Shown: positions 25,251 to 34,196, numbered from the stretch's first letter. The stretch: 64,000 nt of DNA from an uncultured Lachnospiraceae bacterium (GCA_905203555.1 CAJKWK010000003.1:40460-104459); one strand, 5' to 3'. Made by a program: numbers and translations. Notes: a model not told the origin generated them from the letters alone.

Positions 25251-26009
25251 TTATAACAAATAAATCGCAATACCAACTCCAATTGCCAGTCCGCTAGTAA
25301 TTAAAAGCGTATCCAGAAACCGGACCCAGCCCGCAATATAATTTGAATTAGCCAGTTCTCTGACTGCTGTTACAAATGAAACGCCCGGTAAATAAGGCAT
25401 AATCCCTCCCAGAATAATACTATTTACATCATCTCCTATTCCCAACTTAAAAATGATCAACCCTGCGCCTGCAGCAACAAAACCTGCCATTATATTCCTT
25501 ATGATTTTAGATGGAATTTCTTTTCTTGTTTCAAAGAAACAAGTCAAACAATATAAAAACACTCCCGAAAGAAATGCTGCGCCGGAATCATATAAGTTTC
25601 CTCCAAATGTATAACAAAAACAAGCAGCTCCAAGACCATATGCCAGCATAGTTTCCAGCACGCTCTTGTTCCCGAGTTTTTCTATGTACTTTAACTCTTC
25701 CAGCGCATCTTCTACAGCATATTCTCCCTGCTCGATCCTTCTGGACAATTCATTGACCTTTGTTATTTTTTCCATATGCACACCTGAAAATGGAATATGA
25801 GACACCTTTGCATACATCTCAAACCGCTCATTTTCCGATGTAAAGAAAATCCCATTACTTAAAACAAAGATCCCATTCTCAATCAATCCATAGTATTGTA
25901 AAATTCTCTGCATTGTTTCTTCTACGCGATAGATTTCTGCTCCACTTGATAAGAGGATACTGCCAGCTCTCATGGCAGTATCCAATATATTTTTTTCATA
26001 TTCTTTCAT
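25251..26009 (-). CDS. threonine/serine exporter ThrE-like N-terminal half (DUF1212 family)
   Basis: A 252-residue protein. The N-terminal soluble region (1-115) has GAEIYRVEETMQR near 22, which is characteristic of the family. About five membrane helices follow (120-250). It pairs with the small membrane gene 16 bases downstream. Eight bases separate it from the MFS gene upstream, so these are one transcript. Confidence 0.8.
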   Translation of the reverse strand: MKEYEKNILDTAMRAGSILLSSGAEIYRVEETMQRILQYYGLIENGIFVLSNGIFFTSENERFEMYAKVSHIPFSGVHMEKITKVNELSRRIEQGEYAVEDALEELKYIEKLGNKSVLETMLAYGLGAACFCYTFGGNLYDSGAAFLSGVFLYCLTCFFETRKEIPSKIIRNIMAGFVAAGAGLIIFKLGIGDDVNSIILGGIMPYLPGVSFVTAVRELANSNYIAGWVRFLDTLLITSGLAIGVGIAIYLL

Positions 26010-26017
26010 TCAATTCT

Positions 26018-27307
26018 TTATTTTTTCTTTTTTGACTCCTGAATCAGTTTTCTTTTTTCTTTTGTTACTCCCATCCATGCAACACTGGCAAGTAAACCTA
26101 CGACAGCCATCACGCAGAGCACACCAAAGAATACCTTATATCCCGTAGCTCCTGCCCATTTATCCAGACAAACGCCTGCGATCAACGGCATGAAAAATTC
26201 AGCACTGTAACCAAGAGGTGTAATAATCGCTGTTGCTGTACCTGTAATCTCCAACGGATATTCTCCTTCTTCCATAATCGCAAAATGCATGGATTGAATT
26301 GCATACATAGATACATAAATTGCTGCAATAAACACTAGCAGCATCCAAAGCATGGACGGCTGTCCCGGTGTAAAGATAACTCCTGCAATTCCGGCAATCA
26401 TAATCCCAAACGAAACTGCCGCAACTTTAGAGGAACCTATTTTATCTGCGATCACACCTGATGCGAAACATCCCACCGGGCGGCAATACTGTGAAAAATA
26501 TCCCAATGCAGCAGCAATAACAGCAGACATTCCAAATACGCTGGTAGCATACGGAGTAATATAGAAATAACTGATGATCATTCCGTAAGAACAGAAAATA
26601 ATTACAATCTGCAGCCAGGTTGTCGGCATTTTTGCAACACGTTTTAAAATTGCTTTATTGAAAAGTTTCTTGTCTTTTTCCTCTTTTTCGCCGTCGCTCT
26701 CCGGCTCCTTAAACATAAAGAATACCAAGATACCAAGTAATACATTAATCAATGAGTATACAATAATAATTGCAGACAATGCAGTCTGATCAGAATATAC
26801 TTTTGCAAGATATCCAAACATTGCAAGAATCAATGCAGACTGAACCATATTGACAACCCCACGTCCACCTTCAAAGAAACCAAACGCTTTTCCCTGCTCA
26901 TCTGAATTTGCAAGAGAACGTATCGCCTTTACCAAAGCACTCCAAAATGTAAGAATAGAGGTAATTCCCCAGACACAATGAATTAGCATGACAACCGGAT
27001 ATGGCGGGAATAACAGCAATACAAAGCCCAAAACTCCCGTTGTAATAAGTGAAATTGTCATCAGATATCTTGCCGGCCAGCGGTCTGCACAAAATCCACC
27101 TAATGCATATGCAATAATACTGAAACCTCCATATGCGCTCCCAAGCGCTCCCATCTGCGTATTTGTAATCCCAAAACTAGCAACAAATGCATCATAATAA
27201 TAATTTCTGAAGTATGGCAATGCATAAATCATTGCTCCTGACAAAACCAAGATAATCAAAGTTGGCATATTTTTCTTTAATTTACTTCCTGTATTCTTTT
27301 CGCTCAT
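26018..27307 (-). CDS. major facilitator superfamily transporter
   Basis: A 429-residue MFS carrier with about twelve membrane helices, a charged central loop (about 205-222), and an MFS-type loop GGFCADRWPARYLM (near 71-84). It lies between the M24 hydrolase gene (36 bases upstream) and the ThrE halves (8 bases downstream). The likely role is uptake of the locus substrate, which must carry a methyl group for the neighbouring methyltransferase. The exact substrate is not readable. Confidence 0.85.
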   Translation of the reverse strand: MSEKNTGSKLKKNMPTLIILVLSGAMIYALPYFRNYYYDAFVASFGITNTQMGALGSAYGGFSIIAYALGGFCADRWPARYLMTISLITTGVLGFVLLLFPPYPVVMLIHCVWGITSILTFWSALVKAIRSLANSDEQGKAFGFFEGGRGVVNMVQSALILAMFGYLAKVYSDQTALSAIIIVYSLINVLLGILVFFMFKEPESDGEKEEKDKKLFNKAILKRVAKMPTTWLQIVIIFCSYGMIISYFYITPYATSVFGMSAVIAAALGYFSQYCRPVGCFASGVIADKIGSSKVAAVSFGIMIAGIAGVIFTPGQPSMLWMLLVFIAAIYVSMYAIQSMHFAIMEEGEYPLEITGTATAIITPLGYSAEFFMPLIAGVCLDKWAGATGYKVFFGVLCVMAVVGLLASVAWMGVTKEKRKLIQESKKKK

Positions 27308-27343
27308 AACAACTCTCCTACACTTCCTAATTTGTACTTTTCA

Positions 27344-28444
27344 TTATCTGATCGGAACAATGCTGTCTTCTAATTTTTTACTTCTGTGTGTCAATGTTAC
27401 ACACCCATCTTCTGTTACCAAAATATCGTCTTCCAGACGAACTCCGCCGATTCCCTGCAGATAAATTCCCGGCTCGATCGTAAAAGTCATGCCTTCTTCC
27501 AGTACCAGTTCATTTACCGACGTAATATACGGTTCCTCATGTACACTTAAACCAAGTCCATGACCTGTTCTATGTAAGAAAAACTCGCCATATCCTGCTT
27601 CTGTAATATAATCTCTTGCTGCTTTATCAATTTCTTTTGCCTTCACTCCCGGTCTTACTTTTGAAATCGCAGTTAAATTAGCGTGAAGCACGATATTATA
27701 TATTTCTTCCAGTTTTGGATTACCAACATGCCCAACAAACAGACACCGGGTTGTATCTGACCAATATCCTTTGTAATAGGCACAGAAATCCATTAAAATA
27801 ATATCGCCTTCTTTAAATCCATAGTCTCCGCTTGCTCCATGCGGATTTGCAGAGTTGTCTGCCGCCTGAACCAGGATAATAATTTCCTCTGTACTAAATC
27901 CCGGATACTGAGACATGTAATTTAAAAGCATCATATTCAGTTCACTTTCCGTCATTCCAGGCTTAATCTTGTCAAATACATAGTCAACTGCTTTATCAAC
28001 AATTTCAGCCGCCGTCTGCATTGCCTCAATTTCTTTAGCATCTTTATACATACGCAGTCTGGAAATGCTATCTCCGATATCACATACTTCGCATGGAAGT
28101 GAAGTGAAAATATCCCCAATCATCATATTAAAATATTTCTTCTCTACTGCCAGCTTACCACATTCTCCAATTACTTCTTCGATCAGTGCTGCCGGACCAT
28201 TTTCATCCAAATATGTCTTTTCCGGAACAACGCCTTTCATACAATCCGTATCAACACTTGGAACCATCATTACAAAAGTTTCTTTCTCTGCATCTGCAAC
28301 CAACGCATAAAAACGTTCGTATGGTGTAATGTGGATTCCAGTAAGATAATCAACAGACATCGGATCACCAATGACTGCTTTATCAAATCCGTTTTCTCTT
28401 AATAATCTGCATGCTTTTAACTGTCTTTCTCGAATTAAATCCAT
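27344..28444 (-). CDS. M24-family metallohydrolase (Xaa-Pro dipeptidase-like)
   Basis: A 366-residue pita-bread hydrolase. All five metal ligands of the M24 peptidases are visible: Asp219, Asp230, His295, Glu324 and Glu338. That argues against a creatinase, which lacks this set. The N-terminal domain (1-130) is the aminopeptidase-P/creatinase type. Known members cleave Xaa-Pro dipeptides, but related enzymes hydrolyse ectoine or other small molecules. It is first in the minus-strand operon of the methyltransferase locus. A 16-bp element shared with the mttB promoter lies at its transcript start. An N-methylated dipeptide or amide is a plausible substrate. Confidence 0.85.
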   Translation of the reverse strand: MDLIRERQLKACRLLRENGFDKAVIGDPMSVDYLTGIHITPYERFYALVADAEKETFVMMVPSVDTDCMKGVVPEKTYLDENGPAALIEEVIGECGKLAVEKKYFNMMIGDIFTSLPCEVCDIGDSISRLRMYKDAKEIEAMQTAAEIVDKAVDYVFDKIKPGMTESELNMMLLNYMSQYPGFSTEEIIILVQAADNSANPHGASGDYGFKEGDIILMDFCAYYKGYWSDTTRCLFVGHVGNPKLEEIYNIVLHANLTAISKVRPGVKAKEIDKAARDYITEAGYGEFFLHRTGHGLGLSVHEEPYITSVNELVLEEGMTFTIEPGIYLQGIGGVRLEDDILVTEDGCVTLTHRSKKLEDSIVPIR

Positions 28445-28479
28445 TTTAAATTCTCTCCTTATGAAATTATATTATTTTT

Positions 28480-28495
28480 TTCACGTTTATGATTT
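28480..28495. promoter_or_regulatory. shared 16-bp element, copy 1 (probable operator)
   Basis: TTCACGTTTATGATTT, at the expected transcription start of the M24 operon. An identical copy is at 29489-29504 downstream of the mttB promoter. It is the likely site for the XRE-cupin regulator encoded between. Confidence 0.65.
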
Positions 28496-28501
28496 ATTTA
28501 A

Positions 28502-28530
28502 ACAATAACATGGTTTTTGTAAATAGTCAA
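28502..28530 (-). promoter_or_regulatory. sigma-A promoter of the M24-MFS-thrE-lyase operon
   Basis: Minus strand: TTGACT, 17-bp spacer, TATTGT. Confidence 0.65.
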
Positions 28531-28583
28531 CCATATTCCTTCACACAAAATCTTATTTTTATGAAATTTGCACATTTTTGACA

Positions 28584-28628
28584 ATAAAAAAAATCGGACT
28601 TCCTATTATAAGTAGAATCGTCCGATTT
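28584..28628 (-). terminator. terminator after the XRE-cupin gene
   Basis: Minus-strand hairpin with AAATCGGAC/GTCCGATTT arms followed by about seven U residues. Confidence 0.85.
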
Positions 28629-28654
28629 GTATATTTTCACATATATGATATTAT

Positions 28655-29233
28655 TTACTCTTCTTCATCTTCTTCACTAGAGAATTCCTCTTTGTTGATC
28701 CGCGTCCAATGCGATACAGACGCTTGATCCGTACTCTTATTAAAAAAGCTGTGTTTTGTATTTGCCTTTACAAAAATACTATCACCTTCTTGAAGGTCAA
28801 TCTCCTCATTTTCCAATAAGACTGTCAGTTGACCGCTCAGCACAGTTCCTACCTCGTCAAATTCATGGGTCCAGCGCTCTTCTCTCGTATCAGACATCGG
28901 CTCCAAATGCACAAATAAAAAAGAAACCTGTTCAATCCCAAAGTCTACGATATCAATTTTCATATCTGATTGATTATCCAGATAACTCTCGCGTTCTTCT
29001 TTTTTGATCACTATTCGTTCCTGTGCGTTTCGTTCGATAAGGTCTCCTAGAGATGTATTAAAAACCTCACATATTTTCTGCAGATTCATCAATGTAGGAC
29101 TTGTAATATTTCTTTCTATATTACTCAAATAACCCGTTGAAAGTCCTGTTTCACTCGCCATCTGCTGCAATGTAATTTTATTTGCCTTTCTAAGACTCCT
29201 GATACTTCTTCCTATTTTGTCAAGATTCCCCAT
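28655..29233 (-). CDS. XRE-type helix-turn-helix regulator with C-terminal cupin
   Basis: The ATG start is preceded by GAAGTGA; an upstream in-frame GTG is possible. The HTH domain (about 5-60) includes QQMASETGLSTGYLSNIE, and a cupin ligand domain occupies about 105-180 (HLEPMS, EEIDLQEGDSIFVKAN, KHSF). Such regulators usually sense a small metabolite and control nearby uptake and catabolism. It lies between the M24 operon and mttB, both of which carry the same 16-bp element at the promoter. It is the best candidate to bind it. The C-terminus is very acidic. Confidence 0.85.
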   Translation of the reverse strand: MGNLDKIGRSIRSLRKANKITLQQMASETGLSTGYLSNIERNITSPTLMNLQKICEVFNTSLGDLIERNAQERIVIKKEERESYLDNQSDMKIDIVDFGIEQVSFLFVHLEPMSDTREERWTHEFDEVGTVLSGQLTVLLENEEIDLQEGDSIFVKANTKHSFFNKSTDQASVSHWTRINKEEFSSEEDEEE

Positions 29234-29440
29234 ACTGTTCACTTCTTTCTTTATTCTTTTCTATTTCAACATTTTCATATGTTTTTTTCCTATACTATAA
29301 TTTTATTTAAAATTTCAAGATGAAAAACATATTTCTCTTCTATTATACACGATTTTTTTGCATTTTCCAGCTTTTTCGCCTTAAAAATATTTCGTTATTT
29401 TTTATTTAAATGAAATTATATATATTTTTTCACAAATGTA

Positions 29441-29469
29441 TTGACTTTTAATATTCTCCGATATATGAT
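29441..29469 (+). promoter_or_regulatory. sigma-A promoter of the MttB-like gene
   Basis: TTGACT, 17-bp spacer, TATGAT, leaving a leader of about 54 bases. Confidence 0.75.
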
Positions 29470-29488
29470 GGGTATAACAAAGCAATAC

Positions 29489-29504
29489 TTCACGTTTATG
29501 ATTT
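29489..29504. promoter_or_regulatory. shared 16-bp element, copy 2 (probable operator)
   Basis: TTCACGTTTATGATTT, about 14-29 bases into the predicted mttB transcript. It is identical to 28480-28495. Relative to transcription the two copies point in opposite directions. Confidence 0.65.
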
Positions 29505-29529
29505 TAATATTTTATCTTGGAGGATTCTT

Positions 29530-30963
29530 ATGTATATTCCACAGCTTAGTTATGCAAATCAGGAACAACTTGAATTTCTTCACCAGTATAGTGTTGATAT
29601 TCTTTGCAAGATTGGTATGAAAGTTGAAGATCCTGAGATTCGAAAAGCATTATGCGAACACAATTGTACAGAAAAGGGTGAGCGCATCTTATTCAGCGAA
29701 TCTCTAATCGAAAAAACCATTCAAAATTTAAAGCAAACACTTACGTTTACCTGTCACGCATCCGGTAAAAAAACAATTGCTGAACTTTATAAAACAATCA
29801 CACACAGCACCGGTGGTGCGCCATGGATTTTAGATCCCATACATAAAACAAAACGAAACGGTATGTTGACTGATCTGGTTGATACCATTCGGGTTATGAA
29901 CCAACTGCCGGAACTGGACATCCCTTGTGCCTTATTATATCCGTCAGATGTTCCGGCTGAGATCACACAACTCAAGCAGACAGCTACCATGTTCCAATAT
30001 TCCAGAAAACCAATCTATGGTCCTGGAGTATCCATGGCAAACAATGCGAAATATATTGCAGAACTTTTTAAAGTATATGGAGGCGGTGCAGATGAACTGA
30101 CTGAAAATCCTATTGGTATGGTTGGTATTTCTCCGGAATCTCCTTTATTCTTGCCAAAAGAAATTACAGATACTATGAAATATATCATTGGCGCCGGAAT
30201 CCCTACCAGCGTACTTTCTGCTCCGATGGGCGGTCTTACATCCCCATTATCCGTAGCTGGTACTGTCACTCAGGCTCATGCAGAAATTCTTGGATTTGCC
30301 TGTGTTGCATATTTGATCAATCCAAACTGTACTTTATTCTATGGATCCAGAACATTTTTTGCAAACATGAAGAACGCACAGAGTATATTGGGCCTTCCTG
30401 AAACCGGTATCTCCAGTACACTTTGTGTTCAATTAGCAAATAGGATTGGTTTTATGACAGATATTTATGGTATGACTACCACCTCTTGTGCAATGGATGA
30501 ACAGGCAGCTTATGAAAAAATGCTGAATGGAATTCTTCCTGGTATGGCACATGGTACGATTATTACTGGTTTTGGATGTCTTGCAAGTAACATGGCTTGT
30601 TCACTGGGACAGCTTGTATTGGATAACGAAATGATGGCAATCATCCGAAAAGCACAGCGTGCCATGGAATATACACCTGAAGAAATGGGATTGGAAGCAT
30701 TGGAAGCAGTCATCAATGATGAGGAAACATTCCTGGTTCAGGATCACACACTGGACCACCTGTATGATGAAGTATTTCAGCCTGAAATTGGATTTGACAG
30801 TGTCTGGGCTGACTGGTCCGCACGCGGCGAAATACCATTAAACGTTCGAGCTGAAGAACGTGCACGAGAACTCATTCAGAAGGACGGCGATTTTGAAGCT
30901 CCCGCCGAATTGATTGCAGAAGCAGAAAAAATTCTGAACTTTGCAGAAAAAGAGCTTATGTGA
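29530..30963 (+). CDS. MttB-family methyltransferase without pyrrolysine (quaternary-amine:corrinoid type)
   Basis: A 477-residue MttB superfamily protein, with GGAGG seven bases before the start. Family landmarks are the TIM-barrel core with STGGAPWILD (near 92), SAPMGGLTSPLSVAG (near 234) and FYGSRTFF (near 275). The region that holds pyrrolysine in archaeal MttB reads as ordinary residues (TSCAMDEQAAYE near 319), and no in-frame TAG exists. Pyrrolysine-free members MtgB, MtpB and MtcB demethylate glycine betaine, proline betaine and carnitine, passing the methyl to a corrinoid protein. The substrate here is unknown. It is transcribed alone, divergent from the regulator. Confidence 0.85.
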   Translation: MYIPQLSYANQEQLEFLHQYSVDILCKIGMKVEDPEIRKALCEHNCTEKGERILFSESLIEKTIQNLKQTLTFTCHASGKKTIAELYKTITHSTGGAPWILDPIHKTKRNGMLTDLVDTIRVMNQLPELDIPCALLYPSDVPAEITQLKQTATMFQYSRKPIYGPGVSMANNAKYIAELFKVYGGGADELTENPIGMVGISPESPLFLPKEITDTMKYIIGAGIPTSVLSAPMGGLTSPLSVAGTVTQAHAEILGFACVAYLINPNCTLFYGSRTFFANMKNAQSILGLPETGISSTLCVQLANRIGFMTDIYGMTTTSCAMDEQAAYEKMLNGILPGMAHGTIITGFGCLASNMACSLGQLVLDNEMMAIIRKAQRAMEYTPEEMGLEALEAVINDEETFLVQDHTLDHLYDEVFQPEIGFDSVWADWSARGEIPLNVRAEERARELIQKDGDFEAPAELIAEAEKILNFAEKELM

Positions 30964-30979
30964 AACCTTTAAAACTAGT

Positions 30980-31024
30980 AAAAGAAAACGAGGCGATGAT
31001 CAAAAACCGCCTCGTTTTCTTTTA
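30980..31024. terminator. bidirectional terminator between mttB-like and RACo genes
   Basis: A perfect hairpin with AAAGAAAACGAGGCG arms and a 12-base loop is flanked by A and T runs, between convergent genes. Confidence 0.92.
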
Positions 31025-31025
31025 C

Positions 31026-33197
31026 TTAAAACATCATATATTCTACATAAAACTCCTGAAACTTTTTATTGGATGAAAGTTCAATTTCTTTTGAGCTGGT
31101 TACAATTTCCTCAAAACGCACCTCCGCTTCTGGATCTCTCAGGCTTTTTACGAGCCCCTTCAAACAACTATTTCCAATTGCAATGATCTTATCTACACAT
31201 TCCTCTGGAAAAAGTCCGATTTGAATCGCTTTTTCAACATTCATTTTATATCCAAATCCGCCTCCAATATAAATATGCTCAATCTCATCATAGGAAATTC
31301 CATACTCCAGAATCAACGTTTCCAAGCCAGCCCTCACTGCAGACTTGGCAAGCTGTATCTCTCTGATATCTTTCTGATAAAAGCGAATATCTTCTGTATG
31401 CGATAACTCAAAGCCATCCTCGAAATAGTCTTCTTCCATCAGACCACTTTCTTCTATCACCCCTGCCTTCAAGAGCTCATATGTCGTTTCCAAAACACCG
31501 GTTCCACAAATCCCCAAAGGTTTTTTCCCACCGATTGTTTCCACTTTTGCTTTCTTCTTTTCATCTACAGAAACACTACAGATTGCTCCAGGTATACTTC
31601 CCGTACCACATGTAATATTTCCACCCTCAAATGCGGGACCTGCCGCTGTTGATGTGACATAAATCTGATTTTGTTTTCCAATAGCCATTTCTCCATTGGT
31701 TCCAAGATCAATCAAAACTGACACCGATTCATTTTTATGGAAATCAAGTGCATATAAACCTGCTGTAATATCCCCTCCAACATAAGTCGATATTCCCGGA
31801 TATATCGTAATGGGGAAATCCATCTGATCCGTAGAAAGCAGGTCTTTTGCACAAGTATGTATGGTATCTATGTTTACCGGATGGAACGGATATACCCCCA
31901 GTGTTTCACAGGAATAACCCATCAACAGATGAACCATTGTAGTATTGGCGCCGATCACCATCTTCTCTACTTGAAGAGTTCCCGCTTGTGTAAGGCTCAA
32001 AACTCCCTTATATAAATCATTTTGTATCATGGCTCTCAAAGCATCCCTTTTCCCCTGATTCGATGCATTGATCCGACTGATTACATCTGCTCCATAAGCG
32101 CGCTGTCGATTAATCGAAGTATACGTATCAATTACACTTCCATTATTCTGATCTACCAGCTGCATCGCAATTGTCGTAGTGCCAATATCCGCTGCAATCG
32201 CAAAAGAATGTTTCTCCTCGTTATCCGGAGTGCTTTCAACTCCATTCTCAATGTCAGAATCATGCGCTGTAACTACCTCCATTTCATTCTCATTCCCAAC
32301 AATCCTGATTTTACAATCAGACGCAGGAAACAGGGAACACGCCAACCGCCATCCAATTTTCAGTTCTTCCTCTGAAAAGAAAATTTCATCCTCTCCGCTT
32401 GCCGGACATTCGCCCGCCAAAACCAGCACCTTACATTTTCCACACGTTCCTCTTCCCGCACAAATTGCAGGAAGATAGATCTGATGTCTTTGCAAAGCCG
32501 TCAATAAACTTTCTGACTTTCTTGCAAAGATTTCACGTTCTTCTCCCTCTATCTGTACCAAAATCGATACCATATCTGTTTTTCTTCGTTTGCAGGTATA
32601 ATTATCACAGCGCCGACAGTCATGCTGGGTTCGAAATCTTTTTTCATTATCATCCAGCAAATATATTGAGCAAAGCGTTTTAACCGGATCGTACATAAAA
32701 CTAGGCTTAATCAAAATTCCTTCCTTCTCTGCCCCTGTTGCCTCGTATGCCGCTTGCTGCTGTTCCATTGGGAAATCTTTCGGAATTTCTGCTCTTCCCA
32801 CAATTCCCTTTTTCTTCATGCGCCCATATTGAATCACATCCTCTTCCAATTGTCCATCCATCTGAAACAGGTAATCATCTGCAATCGCATCTGCGAGCAT
32901 TCCCTTTACATAATCTCCTTCCGCAAAAAACCGCGAACTCCAGTTTTCCATTTCTTTTCCAATGGAACATATTGAATAAAGCGCCTCTGTAATCTTTTCC
33001 CCCTTATACTCTATTTCTTGATTTTTTAAACTTCCAATTTCCAACAATGCTATCGGTTTTATTTTTTCTTTTGCCAATGGCAGCATCTCCTGTAATTCCT
33101 CGAAAACTTCCTCATACAGATGATGCCCCTGGAAAATCCCCATCCAACTCAATACATTCTCTACTGATATTGTAATTTTAAAGTCTGTCTTTCTCAT
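31026..33197 (-). CDS. RACo-type ATP-dependent corrinoid protein reactivase with fused N-terminal MetH-activation-like domain
   Basis: About 723 residues from the ATG preceded by GGGTGA; an ATG five codons upstream lacks such a site. The N-terminal 200 residues resemble a MetH activation domain (SICSIGKEMENW, FFAEGDYVKGMLADAI) and end in a Cys cluster CRRCDNYTCKRR. Next is a [2Fe-2S] ferredoxin domain (CAGRGTCGKC near 243-252). The ASKHA-type ATPase region follows (ADIGTTTIAMQLVD near 332, LIDLGTNGEMA near 490). RACo proteins reduce inactive Co(II) corrinoid to Co(I) using ATP. It is preceded by a cobalamin riboswitch and the corrinoid protein gene. Confidence 0.85.
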   Translation of the reverse strand: MRKTDFKITISVENVLSWMGIFQGHHLYEEVFEELQEMLPLAKEKIKPIALLEIGSLKNQEIEYKGEKITEALYSICSIGKEMENWSSRFFAEGDYVKGMLADAIADDYLFQMDGQLEEDVIQYGRMKKKGIVGRAEIPKDFPMEQQQAAYEATGAEKEGILIKPSFMYDPVKTLCSIYLLDDNEKRFRTQHDCRRCDNYTCKRRKTDMVSILVQIEGEEREIFARKSESLLTALQRHQIYLPAICAGRGTCGKCKVLVLAGECPASGEDEIFFSEEELKIGWRLACSLFPASDCKIRIVGNENEMEVVTAHDSDIENGVESTPDNEEKHSFAIAADIGTTTIAMQLVDQNNGSVIDTYTSINRQRAYGADVISRINASNQGKRDALRAMIQNDLYKGVLSLTQAGTLQVEKMVIGANTTMVHLLMGYSCETLGVYPFHPVNIDTIHTCAKDLLSTDQMDFPITIYPGISTYVGGDITAGLYALDFHKNESVSVLIDLGTNGEMAIGKQNQIYVTSTAAGPAFEGGNITCGTGSIPGAICSVSVDEKKKAKVETIGGKKPLGICGTGVLETTYELLKAGVIEESGLMEEDYFEDGFELSHTEDIRFYQKDIREIQLAKSAVRAGLETLILEYGISYDEIEHIYIGGGFGYKMNVEKAIQIGLFPEECVDKIIAIGNSCLKGLVKSLRDPEAEVRFEEIVTSSKEIELSSNKKFQEFYVEYMMF

Positions 33198-33239
33198 TGT
33201 ATTTTCACCCATTTTAATCTACTTTAGCCATTATAACAA

Positions 33240-33268
33240 AATAAACTCTTTTTGTCGCAAAAAGAGTT
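33240..33268 (-). terminator. attenuator hairpin below the cobalamin riboswitch
   Basis: Perfect 11-bp stem (AACTCTTTTTG, TCG loop) followed on the minus strand by TATTTTGTT. It lies between the aptamer and the reactivase start, so it is probably the expression platform. Confidence 0.7.
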
Positions 33269-33286
33269 CTTCATTACACCATATTT

Positions 33287-33462
33287 TATAGCAAGCCTCC
33301 TACCCCAGACAATGCTATAAGAAAATTGATCCAGTATCCTGACTCACAGTTCATCCTCCAAATCCCTTCTCATCTTTCGACAATGGTCTTTGATTCTTCG
33401 TCCCTGTTTACAGTAGGGGTAAGCCTGTACCAGATTTTCACTGGTTTCCTTTTATCATTTTC
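33287..33462 (-). promoter_or_regulatory. cobalamin riboswitch
   Basis: Minus strand, in order: AAACCAGTGAAAATCTGGT (P3/P4 core), CTTACCCCTACTG (L5), GACCATTG (B12-box-like), and GAGTCAGGATACTGG, the usual 3' core. Then comes a hairpin with TATAGCA/TGCTATA arms whose loop holds GGGGTA. That loop can pair with TACCCC in L5, the known kissing contact. It sits between the corrinoid protein and reactivase genes. Confidence 0.93.
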
Positions 33463-33477
33463 TTCATCTGTCTTTTC

Positions 33478-34119
33478 TTATTTTGCAGCCAATACCAATT
33501 CCTTCGCAAGATCAGCACAGGAAGCCGCATCCGGTGTATAATGGTCTGCACCGATTTGTTCGCAGAAGCTTTCATTTACAGGTGCTCCGCCAATCATAAC
33601 AATATACTTATCGCGAACTCCTCTTTCTTTTAACAATTCAACCACTTCCTGCATTTTAGGCATTGTTGTTGTAAGTAATGCAGACATACAGATCACATCT
33701 GCTCCAACCTCTTCTGCCTTATCCAAAAATGCTGCTGATTCAACATCAACGCCTAAGTCGAACACTTCGAAACCGGCTCCTTTTAACATCATTACAACCA
33801 GATTTTTACCGATATCGTGTAAGTCTCCCTGCACGCTACCAACAACTGCTTTTCCCAAAGGCTCATTTCCAATTTCGATTAATTTTGGTTCAAGAATAGT
33901 AAGTCCTGCATTCATTGCACGTGCTGCAACAAGAACTTCCGGAACAAAAACTTCATTGTTTTTGAATTTTGCACCGATGATCATCATTCCACCCAATAAT
34001 CCCTCATTAAGGATCAGCTTTGGATCCATTTCTTCATCGATCGCCTGCTGCACCAATGCTTTTACATTTTTTGCACGCCCTTTTTGTAAATACTCTGAAA
34101 TTTCCTGAATCAGTTCCAT
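33478..34119 (-). CDS. corrinoid (B12-binding) methyl-carrier protein
   Basis: A 213-residue protein with an N-terminal helical cap domain (1-85) and a Rossmann B12 domain. The motif DLHDIG (99-104) supplies the lower cobalt ligand His101, followed by the usual GAGFEVFDLG. It is of the MttC/MtgC/MtaC type. It accepts a methyl group from the MttB-like enzyme and donates it, probably through the UroD-type methyltransferase. The riboswitch and reactivase gene follow. Its promoter is divergent from the PocR-AraC gene. Confidence 0.95.
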   Translation of the reverse strand: MELIQEISEYLQKGRAKNVKALVQQAIDEEMDPKLILNEGLLGGMMIIGAKFKNNEVFVPEVLVAARAMNAGLTILEPKLIEIGNEPLGKAVVGSVQGDLHDIGKNLVVMMLKGAGFEVFDLGVDVESAAFLDKAEEVGADVICMSALLTTTMPKMQEVVELLKERGVRDKYIVMIGGAPVNESFCEQIGADHYTPDAASCADLAKELVLAAK

Positions 34120-34196
34120 TTTCTCTCCTCCGTTTGTTTTTATTTATCTATAATTATACATTTACCCTCAAATTCTTTTTGTACTTTCTTTAGAAA

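Noticed and set aside
27344..28444. Creatinase as the function of the M24 protein
   Set aside because: All five metallopeptidase ligands (Asp219, Asp230, His295, Glu324, Glu338) are present; creatinases lack the full metal set.
29530..30963. Possible pyrrolysine (in-frame TAG) in the MttB-like gene
   Set aside because: The frame is open through the expected site with sense codons, and the protein has the normal length.
33326..33541. A 71-codon plus-strand open frame across the riboswitch
   Set aside because: It is antisense to the conserved riboswitch core and the corrinoid gene end, with no ribosome-binding site.
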